Positions 1 through 9,244 of a stretch of DNA of 64,000 nt are shown piece by piece. Source of the stretch: Fusibacter sp. A1 (GTDB lineage Bacteria; Bacillota; Clostridia; Peptostreptococcales; Acidaminobacteraceae); assembly GCF_004125825.1 (NCBI RefSeq), contig NZ_QQWI01000004.1, forward strand, positions 248,001-312,000, given 5' to 3'. The position numbers and the translations under genes were made by a program. The notes below the pieces were generated by a model. The model did not search any database, was not told where the DNA came from, and saw nothing but the letters and a program-made list of their open reading frames with translations. Position 1 is the stretch's first letter, and every line of letters starts with the position of its first letter.

Positions 1-1263
1 ATGCAGGCATATTTCGACCAGATGTTCAAGTAGCGGGCTAAGTAGCCTCGGATTAGCCTTCAACTGTTCAAACCTATCCATCAGGAGGTTGCCGTCAATT
101 GAAAGCGCGCTTCTGTCGAAGACCTGCGGAGATTTTCTTATGGTCGCTACAAGCTCCTTAAGCTCTATGTAATAAGCGTCGTCTTCGAGCGTACCGGTAC
201 CTTTCGCGTCCGCCAATAAGAAGAGCCGCATGTCATCCACTTTTTCAGGTCCTATCTTTCTCATCCACTTCTTTACCGCTCTCTCCGTCAAAACCGGCAT
301 GCTCATATGATGTGCTATATAAAGAAGTATTTCTTCAGATAGCGCCGTACTCATCTTGAGTCTCTTGCAAATATTTGCAGCGCTTTCAAGGGAGAGTTTC
401 TCATGTCTGTAAAAATGCCCGATTCCCTTGTCATCCAGTTCAAAGGTGGCGGGCTTACCGATATCATGAAGCAGGGCGGCCCACCTAAGGGCCGCAGTGT
501 TTGGCGTGTTTACCACCACCTGTTTGGTATGTTCAAAGACCGTCCATTTATGGCACGGATGATGCTGCTCAAAGCCGATACAAGGAACCATTTCGGGCAG
601 TATTTCATTTAAGAGACCACACTCGTTCAGAAGTTCCAGTCCAAGATCCGCCCTATCAGAAAGCAGGATCTTGTTCATCTCGACAAAAATCCGCTCCACA
701 CTGACTCCCATAAGGCTTGTATCGTTTTTTATCGCCCGTATGATCTCAACATCCAGATCAAAGCCTTTCTGAGCTGCGAAACGAATCGCCCTAAGTTTTC
801 TTAACCGGTCCTCATTGAACCGTTCTTCCGCTTTTCCTACAGTCCTGATCAGCTTTTTCCTGATATCGGATTTTCCTCTAAAGGGGTCCACAATTTCACC
901 CTGCTCAGACATGGCCATCGCGTTCATGGTAAAATCCCTGCGGGACAGGTCTTCGACAATCGATCCTGAAAAGGTAACAACACTCGGCCTTCTGCCATCC
1001 ATGTATCCTGAGTCTTTTCTGAAAGTCGTCACTTCAAAATCCGAACCGTCCAGGATTACAGTCACCGTGCCAAAGTCGATTCCTGTGGGGATGCAGTTAT
1101 TAAAAATGGCCATCACCTCATCCGGAAGCGCTCCCGTCGCAATATCAAAGTCATTAGGTTCCACATTCATATAAATATCACGGACGCATCCACCGACAAG
1201 GTAGGCTTCATATCCCTTTCTTTTCAACTGCCCGACAATCCATTTAGCCCCATCCAAACTCAT
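1..1263 (-). CDS. cca: CCA-adding enzyme (tRNA nucleotidyltransferase), 3' end cut by window edge
   Basis: This enzyme adds or repairs the CCA end of tRNA in the cytoplasm. The first 421 codons are visible from an ATG preceded by AAGGGGTGATGGG; the C-terminus lies outside the window. The N-terminal head carries the class II nucleotidyltransferase signature GGCVRD (about residues 22-27) followed by DFD, the two metal-binding aspartates. Next come the conserved DFTMNAMA block and the EDRLRKLRAIRF nucleotide-recognition motif. Further along, an HDIGKP motif marks an HD domain, so this is the HD-containing bacterial subtype. It is divergent from the neighbouring GGDEF-EAL gene. Whether it does CCA addition alone or only A or CC addition cannot be judged here. 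Confidence 0.93.
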   Translation of the reverse strand, partial: MSLDGAKWIVGQLKRKGYEAYLVGGCVRDIYMNVEPNDFDIATGALPDEVMAIFNNCIPTGIDFGTVTVILDGSDFEVTTFRKDSGYMDGRRPSVVTFSGSIVEDLSRRDFTMNAMAMSEQGEIVDPFRGKSDIRKKLIRTVGKAEERFNEDRLRKLRAIRFAAQKGFDLDVEIIRAIKNDTSLMGVSVERIFVEMNKILLSDRADLGLELLNECGLLNEILPEMVPCIGFEQHHPCHKWTVFEHTKQVVVNTPNTAALRWAALLHDIGKPATFELDDKGIGHFYRHEKLSLESAANICKRLKMSTALSEEILLYIAHHMSMPVLTERAVKKWMRKIGPEKVDDMRLFLLADAKGTGTLEDDAYYIELKELVATIRKSPQVFDRSALSIDGNLLMDRFEQLKANPRLLSPLLEHLVEICLH

Positions 1264-1425
1264 CCCATCACCCCTTTTGACCATTGTATCACATTTTGCT
1301 GGTCGCTAGCTGCACAAGGCTCACCGGTCAGTGAGTTTGACCTTTCACTTTATACGGCGTCTCTAGTGAATCTTCGGTTATTATAAAAAATACAGGGTAT
1401 CAAAGTATCAAAAGGTGGTGAGCGC

Positions 1426-3885
1426 ATGTTCAATAGCATTCATAAGCAGATTCTATCAACTCTCATACTTGTCAGTCTCCTCAACATTCTATTTTTAGGA
1501 ACTATCACATTGGTCTATGGAAACAATGCGCTTCGGGAATCTACCGTGACAAGCGCCCGGTTTGCCCGTGAAGCGATGGTCCAGACACTCGAAAAGGACA
1601 TCACCTCTGCAGATAAGATTATCAGTTCATTGACTTCACTTATCGATGACGAGTTAGATCCTACAAGAATCCACGATCCGGACTACTTGCAGTTTCTGAT
1701 GGATAGCTGGGATTCTCATGTCAAGAGACTTGCTCAAAACCACTTGTTAAGTCACACGGCCTACATCTACCTCAATCCCGAACTGACAGGAAGAGTCTTT
1801 GATATCTTTTATGCGGATCAGAACGGTGATGCTTTGGTGGAACGTCAATCGAACATTCCTCTTTCCTATTTTCGTGAGGGTCCCCTTCCTACCGATGCGA
1901 AACAGTGGTGGTTCGAAGCAATTGACAAAAATACCTCGAATTGGACCAGACCCTATTCCTGGACATTCGATAACGGTAAGGCAATAGAGGTCGTTTCACT
2001 GACCAAGGCTTACCATATCGACGGAACCTTGTTCGCAGTCGTCGGAACCGAGATCACCTATGAGAATGTCAAACGTGCGACCACAGAAATGCGACTGCTT
2101 GACAACGGCTACGCTTTTTTGCTGAACGGTGAAAGAGAACCCCTTATTTACCCCGATGACGGCACTTATGCCTATTTCAAGGCGGCTTTCGACGAGGTCG
2201 TACCCGCTGAACTAAGTGAATTCAACTATAAGATCAAAAATCAGAAAAAACATGCTTTTACACAAACACTCGGCAACGGATGGATCTTGGGTGTTCAGTT
2301 CACATCAAAGGACTTTTTCACACCAGGAAGGCAATATATCCTGATTATCGCAGGCACCATGTTTCTCTCACTGATCCAATCCATCCTCTTCGCCCATTTC
2401 ATGAGCAGGTATCTGTCAAAGCCTTTACTGGATATCTCCTCACTTTTACAAAACAGCTCACCTGTCAGCGGCGATTTGAGTATTCCAAAAACCATCATAG
2501 CAAGGCAGGATGAAATCGGCATCGTAGCGAAATCGCTGGTCATCATGTCAGAGGACATCAAATCACACATCAAGATCATCAATAGACAAAGTTCGAATTT
2601 GCAGTTCTTAAAGCAGTTCGATGAGCTGACCGGATTACCAAATGAAACACACTTTAAAAAAATAGTTGCGAATAGCATTCTCGCAAGCCCTGAAACTCAA
2701 CGCTTTATCATCATCATAAATATCGACGGTTTTAGACTGCTAAACGGATTGTTCGGAGTGCATGTCTGCAATCAGCTCCTCACGAGCGTAGCCGAAAGAC
2801 TGGAATCACTCAAAAAGGAGAACTACCAGATCAGCAGGCTCAGCGGTGACGAGTTCATCCTGTGCCATCAGGCCCTGCAGCCGGTTCCTCTCATCGTCAG
2901 CCACCTGCAAAGCATGCTGGGCGGGGTCTACCATATCGGTGATGAGACGATCCATATTTCTGTCAGCATCGGGATCAGTACCTATCCGGCCCATAGCGAG
3001 GATATCTCCCAACTCATAAAATTCGCTACGATCGCTCTGAATCACTGCAAGGTAAACAAGGAAAGCGACTGGTCGGTTTACGCTCCTTCTGTAGCGGACC
3101 TTTCTTCCGAGCAGTTTCAAATGCTCAGAGAACTAAAAGAAGCCATTTTAAAAGATGAGTTCATTCTCAATATCCAGCCACAGTTCAATGTGAACACGGG
3201 TAAGATCGTCGGTGGAGAAGTCCTTTTAAGATGGTTCAATAAAAATCAGTACGTGCCTCCCAACATCTTTATTCCTCTATCAGAGGAATCAAAGCAGATT
3301 CTACCCATCGGTGAGTTCGTACTCAAGGAGACCATAAAAATTCAACGCGATCTAAAGTCAAAAGGCATCCACATCAGGCTGGCTGTCAACATTTCGGTTC
3401 AACAGCTGACTTGGCAGCAGATCTACCACCAGCTTAAATATGCCATGTCGCCTTTTGGCCTAAGACCTGAGGACCTTTCGCTTGAAATTACAGAAAGTAC
3501 CCTCCTGCATGCCAATCAAGAAGCCCGCGAAGTCCTTCATGCCCTGCGTCAGGACGGATTCAGAATTGAAGTGGACGATTTCGGCACAGGGTACTCTTCG
3601 CTAAGCTATATCAAGAAGTTCGATTTTGACACCTTAAAGTTGGATCGTATGTTCATTAAGGACTACCCCCACAGCGACGACGGAGCGATCGCCTCGATGA
3701 TTGTCACACTGGCAAATAAGCTTAAGGTCAATCTGATTGCTGAAGGCATGGAGAATGTGGATCAGGTGAATTTCTTGAAGGAAAGCGGCTGCGAAATCAT
3801 GCAGGGCTATTATTTCAGCAGACCGCTTGAGGTGAAAGAGTTTGTCAGATTACTCGAAGAACAGGCAAGGGATGCAAGCGACTGA
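1426..3885 (+). CDS. Membrane Cache-HAMP-GGDEF-EAL cyclic-di-GMP signalling protein
   Basis: An 819-residue membrane signalling protein with ATG preceded by AAAGGTGGTGAGCGC. A membrane helix at about 8-31 and another at about 302-325 bracket a roughly 270-residue extracellular region that resembles a Cache sensor; a HAMP-like linker follows. The GGDEF domain carries SGDEF at 473-477, so its first glycine is replaced and cyclase activity is uncertain. The EAL domain has EVL at 598-600 in place of EAL, but the other known phosphodiesterase positions are present: the VNIS asparagine, EITES, DDFGTGYSS, LKLD lysine, AEG and QGYYFS. By family knowledge it probably hydrolyses c-di-GMP in response to an external ligand and could tune motility. 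The gene is monocistronic, followed by a strong terminator. Confidence 0.88.
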   Translation: MFNSIHKQILSTLILVSLLNILFLGTITLVYGNNALRESTVTSARFAREAMVQTLEKDITSADKIISSLTSLIDDELDPTRIHDPDYLQFLMDSWDSHVKRLAQNHLLSHTAYIYLNPELTGRVFDIFYADQNGDALVERQSNIPLSYFREGPLPTDAKQWWFEAIDKNTSNWTRPYSWTFDNGKAIEVVSLTKAYHIDGTLFAVVGTEITYENVKRATTEMRLLDNGYAFLLNGEREPLIYPDDGTYAYFKAAFDEVVPAELSEFNYKIKNQKKHAFTQTLGNGWILGVQFTSKDFFTPGRQYILIIAGTMFLSLIQSILFAHFMSRYLSKPLLDISSLLQNSSPVSGDLSIPKTIIARQDEIGIVAKSLVIMSEDIKSHIKIINRQSSNLQFLKQFDELTGLPNETHFKKIVANSILASPETQRFIIIINIDGFRLLNGLFGVHVCNQLLTSVAERLESLKKENYQISRLSGDEFILCHQALQPVPLIVSHLQSMLGGVYHIGDETIHISVSIGISTYPAHSEDISQLIKFATIALNHCKVNKESDWSVYAPSVADLSSEQFQMLRELKEAILKDEFILNIQPQFNVNTGKIVGGEVLLRWFNKNQYVPPNIFIPLSEESKQILPIGEFVLKETIKIQRDLKSKGIHIRLAVNISVQQLTWQQIYHQLKYAMSPFGLRPEDLSLEITESTLLHANQEAREVLHALRQDGFRIEVDDFGTGYSSLSYIKKFDFDTLKLDRMFIKDYPHSDDGAIASMIVTLANKLKVNLIAEGMENVDQVNFLKESGCEIMQGYYFSRPLEVKEFVRLLEEQARDASD

Positions 3886-3904
3886 AGATGCAAAGCAAGC
3901 ACCT

Positions 3905-3950
3905 AAAAAAGGCGTTGAAAGGGAGTTTATCGCCTTTCAACGCCTTTGTT
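3905..3950. terminator. Bidirectional intrinsic terminator
   Basis: A perfect 15-bp stem (3908-3922 with 3933-3947) around a 10-base loop. It is followed by a T-rich tract on the plus strand and by six T residues on the minus strand, so it can end both the GGDEF-EAL transcript and the convergent tldE transcript. Confidence 0.85.
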
Positions 3951-3978
3951 TTTATTGACTCGGTAAGACAGTCTAGTC

Positions 3979-5319
3979 CTATTCTTCGATAGTGGTTCTT
4001 CCTGTAAACACAAAATCCTTGACTCTCATTCCAGGTACGAGGTTTGTACCAAAGAAGCTAGGAGCTGTGATTCTTTCCTCAGAAACCGCATCCACATTTT
4101 TAAGGATCCGTTCTATCGAATCTGTGAACCTCAGGTTTTTCACAGCACCGACGATTTTACCGTCCTCTACGAGGAAAAGACCGTCTCTTGTAAGTGCTGT
4201 CAGCTGGCCTGCGATCGGATCCACGACATTCATATAGTGGAACCTGCTGACCAAGAGACCTCTCTTAAGACCCTTGATCAGATCACTGCCGGTTTGGTTT
4301 CCCTTATCGACTACGATATTAAAAGGTATGCCGCCCTCGCCCTTGTAGCCCATTGAATGACCTGTAGTGCTGACACCGGCATGTTTGGCGGTTTGAGTAT
4401 CGTGGGCGATCCCTTTAAACTCACCTTTATCAATGACGTTTAGCACTTGTCTTTCGTAGCCCTCAAAATCAAAGGCAAGACCCGACACTTCCTTATTGGT
4501 ATGGTCGTCAGTCATCGTCACAAGCGGGCTTGCAACCGCCTTTCCTACTTTGCCCGTAAAAGGACTCAGACCGTCTTCATGGTATTTGGCGTTGGATCCC
4601 AGATAGGCCGTATAAGAAACCAGATCGTTCACAGCAAGGGGTTCGAGCACCACATCATATACGCCCGGTTCGATACTGATGCTGTTCTGTCCAAGTATGG
4701 CCTTTTCGAGGGCGAATTTTACAATTTCATCGAAGTGTAGCGAGTCAGGTGTGGTGAACACGCAGTCGTTAAATCCGCTAGCTCCACTTTCGTGAAGTAC
4801 CATCACCTCGACATGGGCGTTCGATCCGGACTGGTAACGTCTTACGCCGTGCGAATTGCCCCAGGCATAGACCGTATGCTTCACTTCAAAGGCTCCAGCC
4901 AGTTCAAATCCATCTTCAAGCACTTCCACTGCAGCCTTTACCGCCTTCGCCCTTTGTGAGATTCCCCACTTGCTCTCAAACCCTAGGTCCAGGTCCTCCA
5001 CTTCAATCGGAGCAAGGTCCTTTAACTCTTCAAAAGCCATGCCGCTCGGCTGCAATAAGGGCAGTTTCAGTTCGGCGCTGTTAAGCGCTGCAAGAATCGC
5101 ATCGTCATCCAAGACGTTTGTAGAGACATTCGCCAGCTTCTCACCGTCGAAAACGACAATGTTCACTTCAGCATCCTCTGTAGCCACATTTTGATGGATT
5201 TCTGAATGCGCATACCTTGTAAGTCCCGTCTCATTGGCGGCGATGGTCACCGTCGTGTAGAATCTTGACGATTTCGTGATCAGATCTATGATTTCATATG
5301 CTCTATTTTTAGATAACAT
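3979..5319 (-). CDS. tldE: TldE/PmbA-type subunit of the TldD-TldE peptidase
   Basis: A 446-residue member of the TldD/PmbA family. The ATG at 5319 is chosen because AAGGTAGGTG lies just upstream; a GTG nine bases earlier is possible. The family forms a heterodimeric metalloprotease that degrades unfolded peptides and matures some ribosomal peptides. This copy lacks the HExxxH zinc motif that its neighbour carries, which is the normal situation for the TldE (PmbA) partner. It has the typical C-terminal beta-rich region including a TTGHSMGYKGEGG segment. It starts one base after the tldD stop codon, so the two are co-transcribed and probably translationally coupled. No dedicated peptide substrate gene is visible nearby. 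Confidence 0.88.
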   Translation of the reverse strand: MLSKNRAYEIIDLITKSSRFYTTVTIAANETGLTRYAHSEIHQNVATEDAEVNIVVFDGEKLANVSTNVLDDDAILAALNSAELKLPLLQPSGMAFEELKDLAPIEVEDLDLGFESKWGISQRAKAVKAAVEVLEDGFELAGAFEVKHTVYAWGNSHGVRRYQSGSNAHVEVMVLHESGASGFNDCVFTTPDSLHFDEIVKFALEKAILGQNSISIEPGVYDVVLEPLAVNDLVSYTAYLGSNAKYHEDGLSPFTGKVGKAVASPLVTMTDDHTNKEVSGLAFDFEGYERQVLNVIDKGEFKGIAHDTQTAKHAGVSTTGHSMGYKGEGGIPFNIVVDKGNQTGSDLIKGLKRGLLVSRFHYMNVVDPIAGQLTALTRDGLFLVEDGKIVGAVKNLRFTDSIERILKNVDAVSEERITAPSFFGTNLVPGMRVKDFVFTGRTTIEE

Positions 5320-5320
5320 C

Positions 5321-6757
5321 TTACACACCTACCTTTACATTTCTAAATCTTGCAGGAGAGGATCCATGCGCGACATGCGCGACCTGCATAGGCTGTCCCT
5401 TACCGCAGTTTGGAGTTCCAAACACCTTCCAGTAATTCTTGTTCGCGACGCCATCGCAGCTTGCCCAGAACTCAGGAGTGATACCTGAGTAGACAGGGTT
5501 CTTGAAAATCTTGCCTGTCAGTTTTCCGTTTTTGATTTCGTAGGCGATCTCTGTTGCGAACTGGAAGTTGACCCTCATATCGTCGATGCTCCAACTCTTG
5601 TTGGTCTTCAGGTAAAGTCCGTCCTCTATTCCACCGATCAGTTCGAACAACTCGAAGTCACCGGGAAGAAGACTGATATTGTTCATTCTCACGATCGGAA
5701 GGTTCTGCCATCCGTCCGCGCGGTTGGCTCCGTTCGAAACGCTTCCGAACACACTTGCCGTATCCCTAGAGGTGATCACATCCTTCAAGATGCCCTTATC
5801 AATTAAAGTGACACTCATCGCCTTTACGCCGTCATCGTCGTACCCGTAGGTTCCAAGGGCTCCGCTTGTCAGAGCGTCAGAAACCACAGTGACATGCTCG
5901 GAACCGTATTTGAAGCCCTCTTTCACCATGGACTCAGTGACAAAGCTGCCTCCTGCGAATGCGAGTTCGGATCCGTAGATCCTATCCAGTTCAAGGGGGT
6001 GCCCGATGCTCTCATGGATCTGAAGCTGCATCTGATCGCTGTCGATCAGCACATCATATACGCCTTTAGGGCATTCCTCTGCCCTAACAAGATTATATGC
6101 CTGTATGGAGATTTGAGCGGCATAGTTTAGCATGTCGAGATCCTCTACATATTCGTAGCCTCCTGTACCGAAATCTCCTTCAAAGCTGTTTGGATAACTT
6201 CTTACCTGCGTATCCCCTTCGTGGGTCGCGTAGGCCTTGATACCGCCACCTGACTCATAAAGGGTCTGCGTGATAAAGCTTCCTTCAGAATCCGCATAGA
6301 CCTTATCTTGTAATTGGAAGATCATGATGCCTTCTGTTTTAGAAAGCTCCGCAGAAGTCGCCATCGCGCGTTCGCACTTTATAAGGTAGTCCACCTTGTG
6401 TTCAAGCGGCACTTTAAATGGGTCGATTTTTATGGGTGTGACATAATGGTCTTCAAACACTTCTTTCTTTGAATACGTGATCGCAGTCTTCTGAAGTTCT
6501 CTGCTCGCTTTTGCTATTTCCAGGGCTTTCGCTGCCGTTTTTTCCAAGTCCACCGTGTCCTGGCTTGAGGCGAATCCCAAGGATCCGTCGTAGATGACTC
6601 TGACTCCGACACCTCTTGATCTTGAGTTCGCAATGTTCTTAACCTTTTGATTCTCCGTCTCGATCTGCTCGACGAGCGTATCCACGAGCCGTATATCCGC
6701 ATATTCAGCACCTGCTGATTGCAGATACTTAAGTACTGCCTGCATTTCAGTTTTCAT
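5321..6757 (-). CDS. tldD: TldD metallopeptidase subunit
   Basis: A 478-residue TldD protein, the catalytic partner of TldE. The HESIGH sequence inside QLQIHESIGHPLELDR is the HExxxH zinc-binding motif of the family. The start at 6757 is preferred over the ATG at 6769 because GGAGGT sits between them at proper distance and would otherwise be coding. It is the first gene of the tldD-tldE operon and is transcribed away from the riboswitch-controlled queuosine operon. In E. coli the pair processes microcin B17 and CcdA; here the role is probably general peptide turnover, an inference. Confidence 0.9.
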   Translation of the reverse strand: MKTEMQAVLKYLQSAGAEYADIRLVDTLVEQIETENQKVKNIANSRSRGVGVRVIYDGSLGFASSQDTVDLEKTAAKALEIAKASRELQKTAITYSKKEVFEDHYVTPIKIDPFKVPLEHKVDYLIKCERAMATSAELSKTEGIMIFQLQDKVYADSEGSFITQTLYESGGGIKAYATHEGDTQVRSYPNSFEGDFGTGGYEYVEDLDMLNYAAQISIQAYNLVRAEECPKGVYDVLIDSDQMQLQIHESIGHPLELDRIYGSELAFAGGSFVTESMVKEGFKYGSEHVTVVSDALTSGALGTYGYDDDGVKAMSVTLIDKGILKDVITSRDTASVFGSVSNGANRADGWQNLPIVRMNNISLLPGDFELFELIGGIEDGLYLKTNKSWSIDDMRVNFQFATEIAYEIKNGKLTGKIFKNPVYSGITPEFWASCDGVANKNYWKVFGTPNCGKGQPMQVAHVAHGSSPARFRNVKVGV

Positions 6758-6862
6758 ATGTACCTCCATCCTTAATAACCGCTATAAAATCCTACTATTA
6801 CCTTACCACATTTTATGAATTTCTACACAAATAAAGCCCGCACTATTTGAGTATAATCAACC

Positions 6863-6891
6863 TTGTCATTTTTTTTGTAACATGATAAACT
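6863..6891 (+). promoter_or_regulatory. Sigma-A promoter of the preQ0 operon
   Basis: TTGTCA at 6863-6868 and TAAACT at 6886-6891 with a 17-base spacer. A transcript would start near 6898, only about ten bases before the riboswitch aptamer, which fits the usual leader layout. Confidence 0.65.
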
Positions 6892-6906
6892 ACTCGGAGA
6901 TTAATA

Positions 6907-6994
6907 ACAGACAGTTCGTAACCATCCTGTCTATAACTAAAACTAGGCCAGGCGCACTCCAGCAGTGTGTCTAGTCCCTAGTGGGCTTTTTTTT
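6907..6994 (+). promoter_or_regulatory. preQ1-I riboswitch with expression platform
   Basis: Stem P1 is AGACAG (6909-6914) with CTGTCT (6927-6932). The 12-base loop TTCGTAACCATC and the A-rich tail ATAACTAAAACTAGG (6933-6947) match the layout of known preQ1-I aptamers, including the GTAACC element and the AAC..AAAAC tail. The tail ACTAGG (6942-6947) can instead pair with CCTAGT (6977-6982), just before GGGC and eight T residues, or with CTAGT at 6971-6975. The platform therefore looks like a transcription-attenuation switch. It leads an operon containing queD, queE and queC, which supports preQ1 sensing. Exact switching logic is inferred. Confidence 0.78.
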
Positions 6995-7038
6995 ATTGCC
7001 CAAAAGAGGGATTTTCACAATAAGAACAGAGGAAACGT

Positions 7039-8052
7039 ATGACTAAAATAGGACTTACCACCACCGTGCCCATCGAGATTCTACTTGCAGCAGGCAGGAT
7101 TCCTGTAGACCTGAACAACCTGTTTGTCACAAGCGATGAGCCCAACAGGTATATCGAACTTGCAGAACGCGACGGATTCCCTAAGAGCATGTGCGCCTGG
7201 ATCAAAGGTATCTACGGCGCATGTATCGAAAACGGAATCACAGAAGTAGTAGGCGTCACCGAAGGCGACTGCACCAACACGAAATGCCTTCTTGACATCT
7301 TCGAGCTCAAGGGAATCAAATTGTATGACTTTGGGTTTCCACACGGACGAGATGCACACAGGCTGGAACATTCGATAATGACGCTCCAAAGCCAGTTTGG
7401 AGTCACAACCGAAGCGGTCGAGGCGATAAGGTTGTCGCTTGCTCCCTTACGGGAGCTTTCTTCACAAATCGACGCGCTTACGGTCACCACCGGTCAGGCC
7501 GGTGGATTTGAGAACCATCTCTACCAGGTGGCCATGAGCGACTTAGGTGGTGTCGGGATTGAGAAATTTCATCAGACGCTTGAAGACGCCTACAAGGAAA
7601 TGCTTAAAAGGCCCGTCAACACAAAAGGATTAAGGCTCGCCTACCTTGGGGTTCCACCCATGACAGGCGATCTTTACGATTATATCGAAACACTTGATGC
7701 GATGGTGGTCTACAACGAGGTGCAAAATGAGTTCGCTTTCCCTAGGGCAAGCTTGGCCTTATCCATCAACGAGCAGTATCTGGATTACACGTATCCCTAT
7801 GACAATAAGACGAGAATCGAGTCGATCAGAGAGCAGCTTAGCCTTAGAAGGATCGATGGCATCATCCACTATACACAGGCTTTCTGCCACCGGGCCATAG
7901 ACGACATTTTGATCAAGCATCATCTGGATATCCCCGTGCTCCATATCGAAGGCGATACCAGCACCGTGCTTGATGCCAGAACCAAACTTAGGATAGAAGC
8001 CTATCTTGATATGCTTCACGATAAGAAAGAAGGTGTCACATGCGAGTTCTAG
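7039..8052 (+). CDS. 2-hydroxyacyl-CoA dehydratase D-component / double-cubane-type protein
   Basis: A 337-residue protein of the HgdC/BcrC/HgdB-like superfamily, whose members are iron-sulfur proteins that receive ATP-energised electrons from a BadF-type activator and carry out difficult reductions. Cysteines at about 52, 62, 78 and 83 and one in the FCHR motif near 282 are candidate cluster ligands. The C-terminal block IPVLHIEGD...TKLRIEAYLDML is typical of the family. It is the first gene after the preQ1 riboswitch and overlaps its activator, ahead of queD, queE and queC. No CoA-transferase, dehydrogenase or second dehydratase subunit is nearby, so amino acid fermentation is unlikely. A role in queuosine synthesis or salvage is an inference from context. 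Confidence 0.82.
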   Translation: MTKIGLTTTVPIEILLAAGRIPVDLNNLFVTSDEPNRYIELAERDGFPKSMCAWIKGIYGACIENGITEVVGVTEGDCTNTKCLLDIFELKGIKLYDFGFPHGRDAHRLEHSIMTLQSQFGVTTEAVEAIRLSLAPLRELSSQIDALTVTTGQAGGFENHLYQVAMSDLGGVGIEKFHQTLEDAYKEMLKRPVNTKGLRLAYLGVPPMTGDLYDYIETLDAMVVYNEVQNEFAFPRASLALSINEQYLDYTYPYDNKTRIESIREQLSLRRIDGIIHYTQAFCHRAIDDILIKHHLDIPVLHIEGDTSTVLDARTKLRIEAYLDMLHDKKEGVTCEF

Positions 8053-8825
8053 GTCTTGATTGCGGTAGCCGCTACGTGAAAATGGTCATCCTAGAAGACG
8101 GTCATGTCACTTACAAACATCAGGTCAGCACCGTCAGTTTCTATAAGGACTACTGCGTCTCAGGCGATACGCTCACCTTTAAGTCGTATCTGATCAGCGA
8201 GACACCCTTTGATGCCATCTACACCACAGGCTACGGCAGAAACCACATGGCTTTCTCAGGATCCACTGCCGTCAACGAGCTAAAGGCGCATGCCTGGGGA
8301 GCACTCTATAAATCAAACCACAAGGACTTCATCCTTCTTGACATTGGTGGACAGGACGTAAAGGTCATCAGAGTCGAAAAAGGCCTGCTGACAGATCTTG
8401 AGCTCAACGAAAAATGTGCGGCATCCTGTGGAAGATACCTCGAAAACATGGCAAACGTACTCGACGTTCCACTCGACGAAATGAGCAGCTATCATGAAAA
8501 CCCAGTGCATCTGAACGCCACTTGCGCCGTATTTTCAGAATCCGAACTGATCGGCCAGCTCGCCAGAGGGGCGGACATGCATTCGCTTTATGCGGGTGTC
8601 AACCATTCGCTCTACAACAGGCTAAAGCCGATGCTTGCCGCCTTCAAGGGGAAGACCCTTCTCTTATCAGGCGGCGTTTCACACAATCAAGCGATCATCC
8701 ACTATCTGAAAGCGGATTACGACGAGGTCATCGTACTTGATGATCCCTCGTTCAACGGCGCCTTAGGATGTGCCATATACGGCTTAAAACAATTATCGAA
8801 AGAAGGTATACCATGTTCACGATAA
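8040..8825 (+). CDS. BadF/HgdC-type ATPase activator of the dehydratase-like protein
   Basis: A 261-residue protein of the ASKHA-fold BadF/BadG/BcrA/BcrD family. These homodimers hold a bridging 4Fe-4S cluster and use ATP to fire low-potential electrons into a dehydratase or double-cubane partner. Visible motifs are an N-terminal GLDCGSRYVK phosphate loop, DIGGQDVK, NEKCAASCGRYLE and TCAVFSESE; the cysteines in the last two are the expected cluster ligands. The usual GTGR after the first cysteine is SCGR here, an unusual extra cysteine. The gene overlaps its upstream partner by 13 bases and the downstream queD by 13 bases, showing tight translational coupling within the preQ0 operon. Confidence 0.85.
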   Translation: MRVLGLDCGSRYVKMVILEDGHVTYKHQVSTVSFYKDYCVSGDTLTFKSYLISETPFDAIYTTGYGRNHMAFSGSTAVNELKAHAWGALYKSNHKDFILLDIGGQDVKVIRVEKGLLTDLELNEKCAASCGRYLENMANVLDVPLDEMSSYHENPVHLNATCAVFSESELIGQLARGADMHSLYAGVNHSLYNRLKPMLAAFKGKTLLLSGGVSHNQAIIHYLKADYDEVIVLDDPSFNGALGCAIYGLKQLSKEGIPCSR

Positions 8826-9244
8826 CAGCACAGAGTCATTTCGACAGCGCCCATTTTTTATCGGGTTACGAAGGGAAATGCAGCAACCTGCACGGCCACC
8901 GGTGGGTGGTCGAAGCGACCGTCCTTGCCGAGCAGCTTCATGACAGCGGCCAGTTGAAAGGCATGGTCGTCGATTTCGGCGACATAAAAAAAGCCCTTAA
9001 GGACCTAGTTGACTTCTACGACCACAGCATGATCTATGAAGAAGGAACCTTAAAGGCAAAAACGATAGAGGCACTTTCTGACGAGGGTTTCAGAATCATC
9101 AAAATCGACTTCAGACCGACGGCGGAATGCTTTGCCAAACATTTTCACGACGCCTTAAAGGCGCAAGGCTTCAACCTGTCCGGTGTGACCGTTTTTGAAA
9201 CTCCTACAAACCGTGCCACTTATTCAGAGGTTTCTCATGTCTGA
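8813..9244 (+). CDS. queD: 6-carboxytetrahydropterin synthase QueD
   Basis: A 143-residue QueD that converts dihydroneopterin triphosphate to 6-carboxytetrahydropterin in the preQ0 pathway. The start at 8813 follows AAGAAGG and lies inside the end of the activator gene. The CSNLHGH motif supplies the catalytic cysteine and two zinc histidines, with the third zinc histidine in the SHFDSAHFL segment. The FRPTAE and ETPTNRATY blocks are the usual substrate pocket. It overlaps queE by eight bases. No folE-like GTP cyclohydrolase is seen in this operon. Confidence 0.93.
   Translation: MFTITAQSHFDSAHFLSGYEGKCSNLHGHRWVVEATVLAEQLHDSGQLKGMVVDFGDIKKALKDLVDFYDHSMIYEEGTLKAKTIEALSDEGFRIIKIDFRPTAECFAKHFHDALKAQGFNLSGVTVFETPTNRATYSEVSHV

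Noticed and set aside
815-1174. A 119-residue plus-strand frame near the left edge
   Set aside because: It is antisense to the well-conserved cca gene and resembles no protein.
7039-8825. Amino acid fermentation genes (hydroxyglutaryl-CoA dehydratase)
   Set aside because: No CoA-transferase, dehydrogenase or second dehydratase subunit is present and the genes are coupled to queD, queE and queC behind a preQ1 riboswitch.
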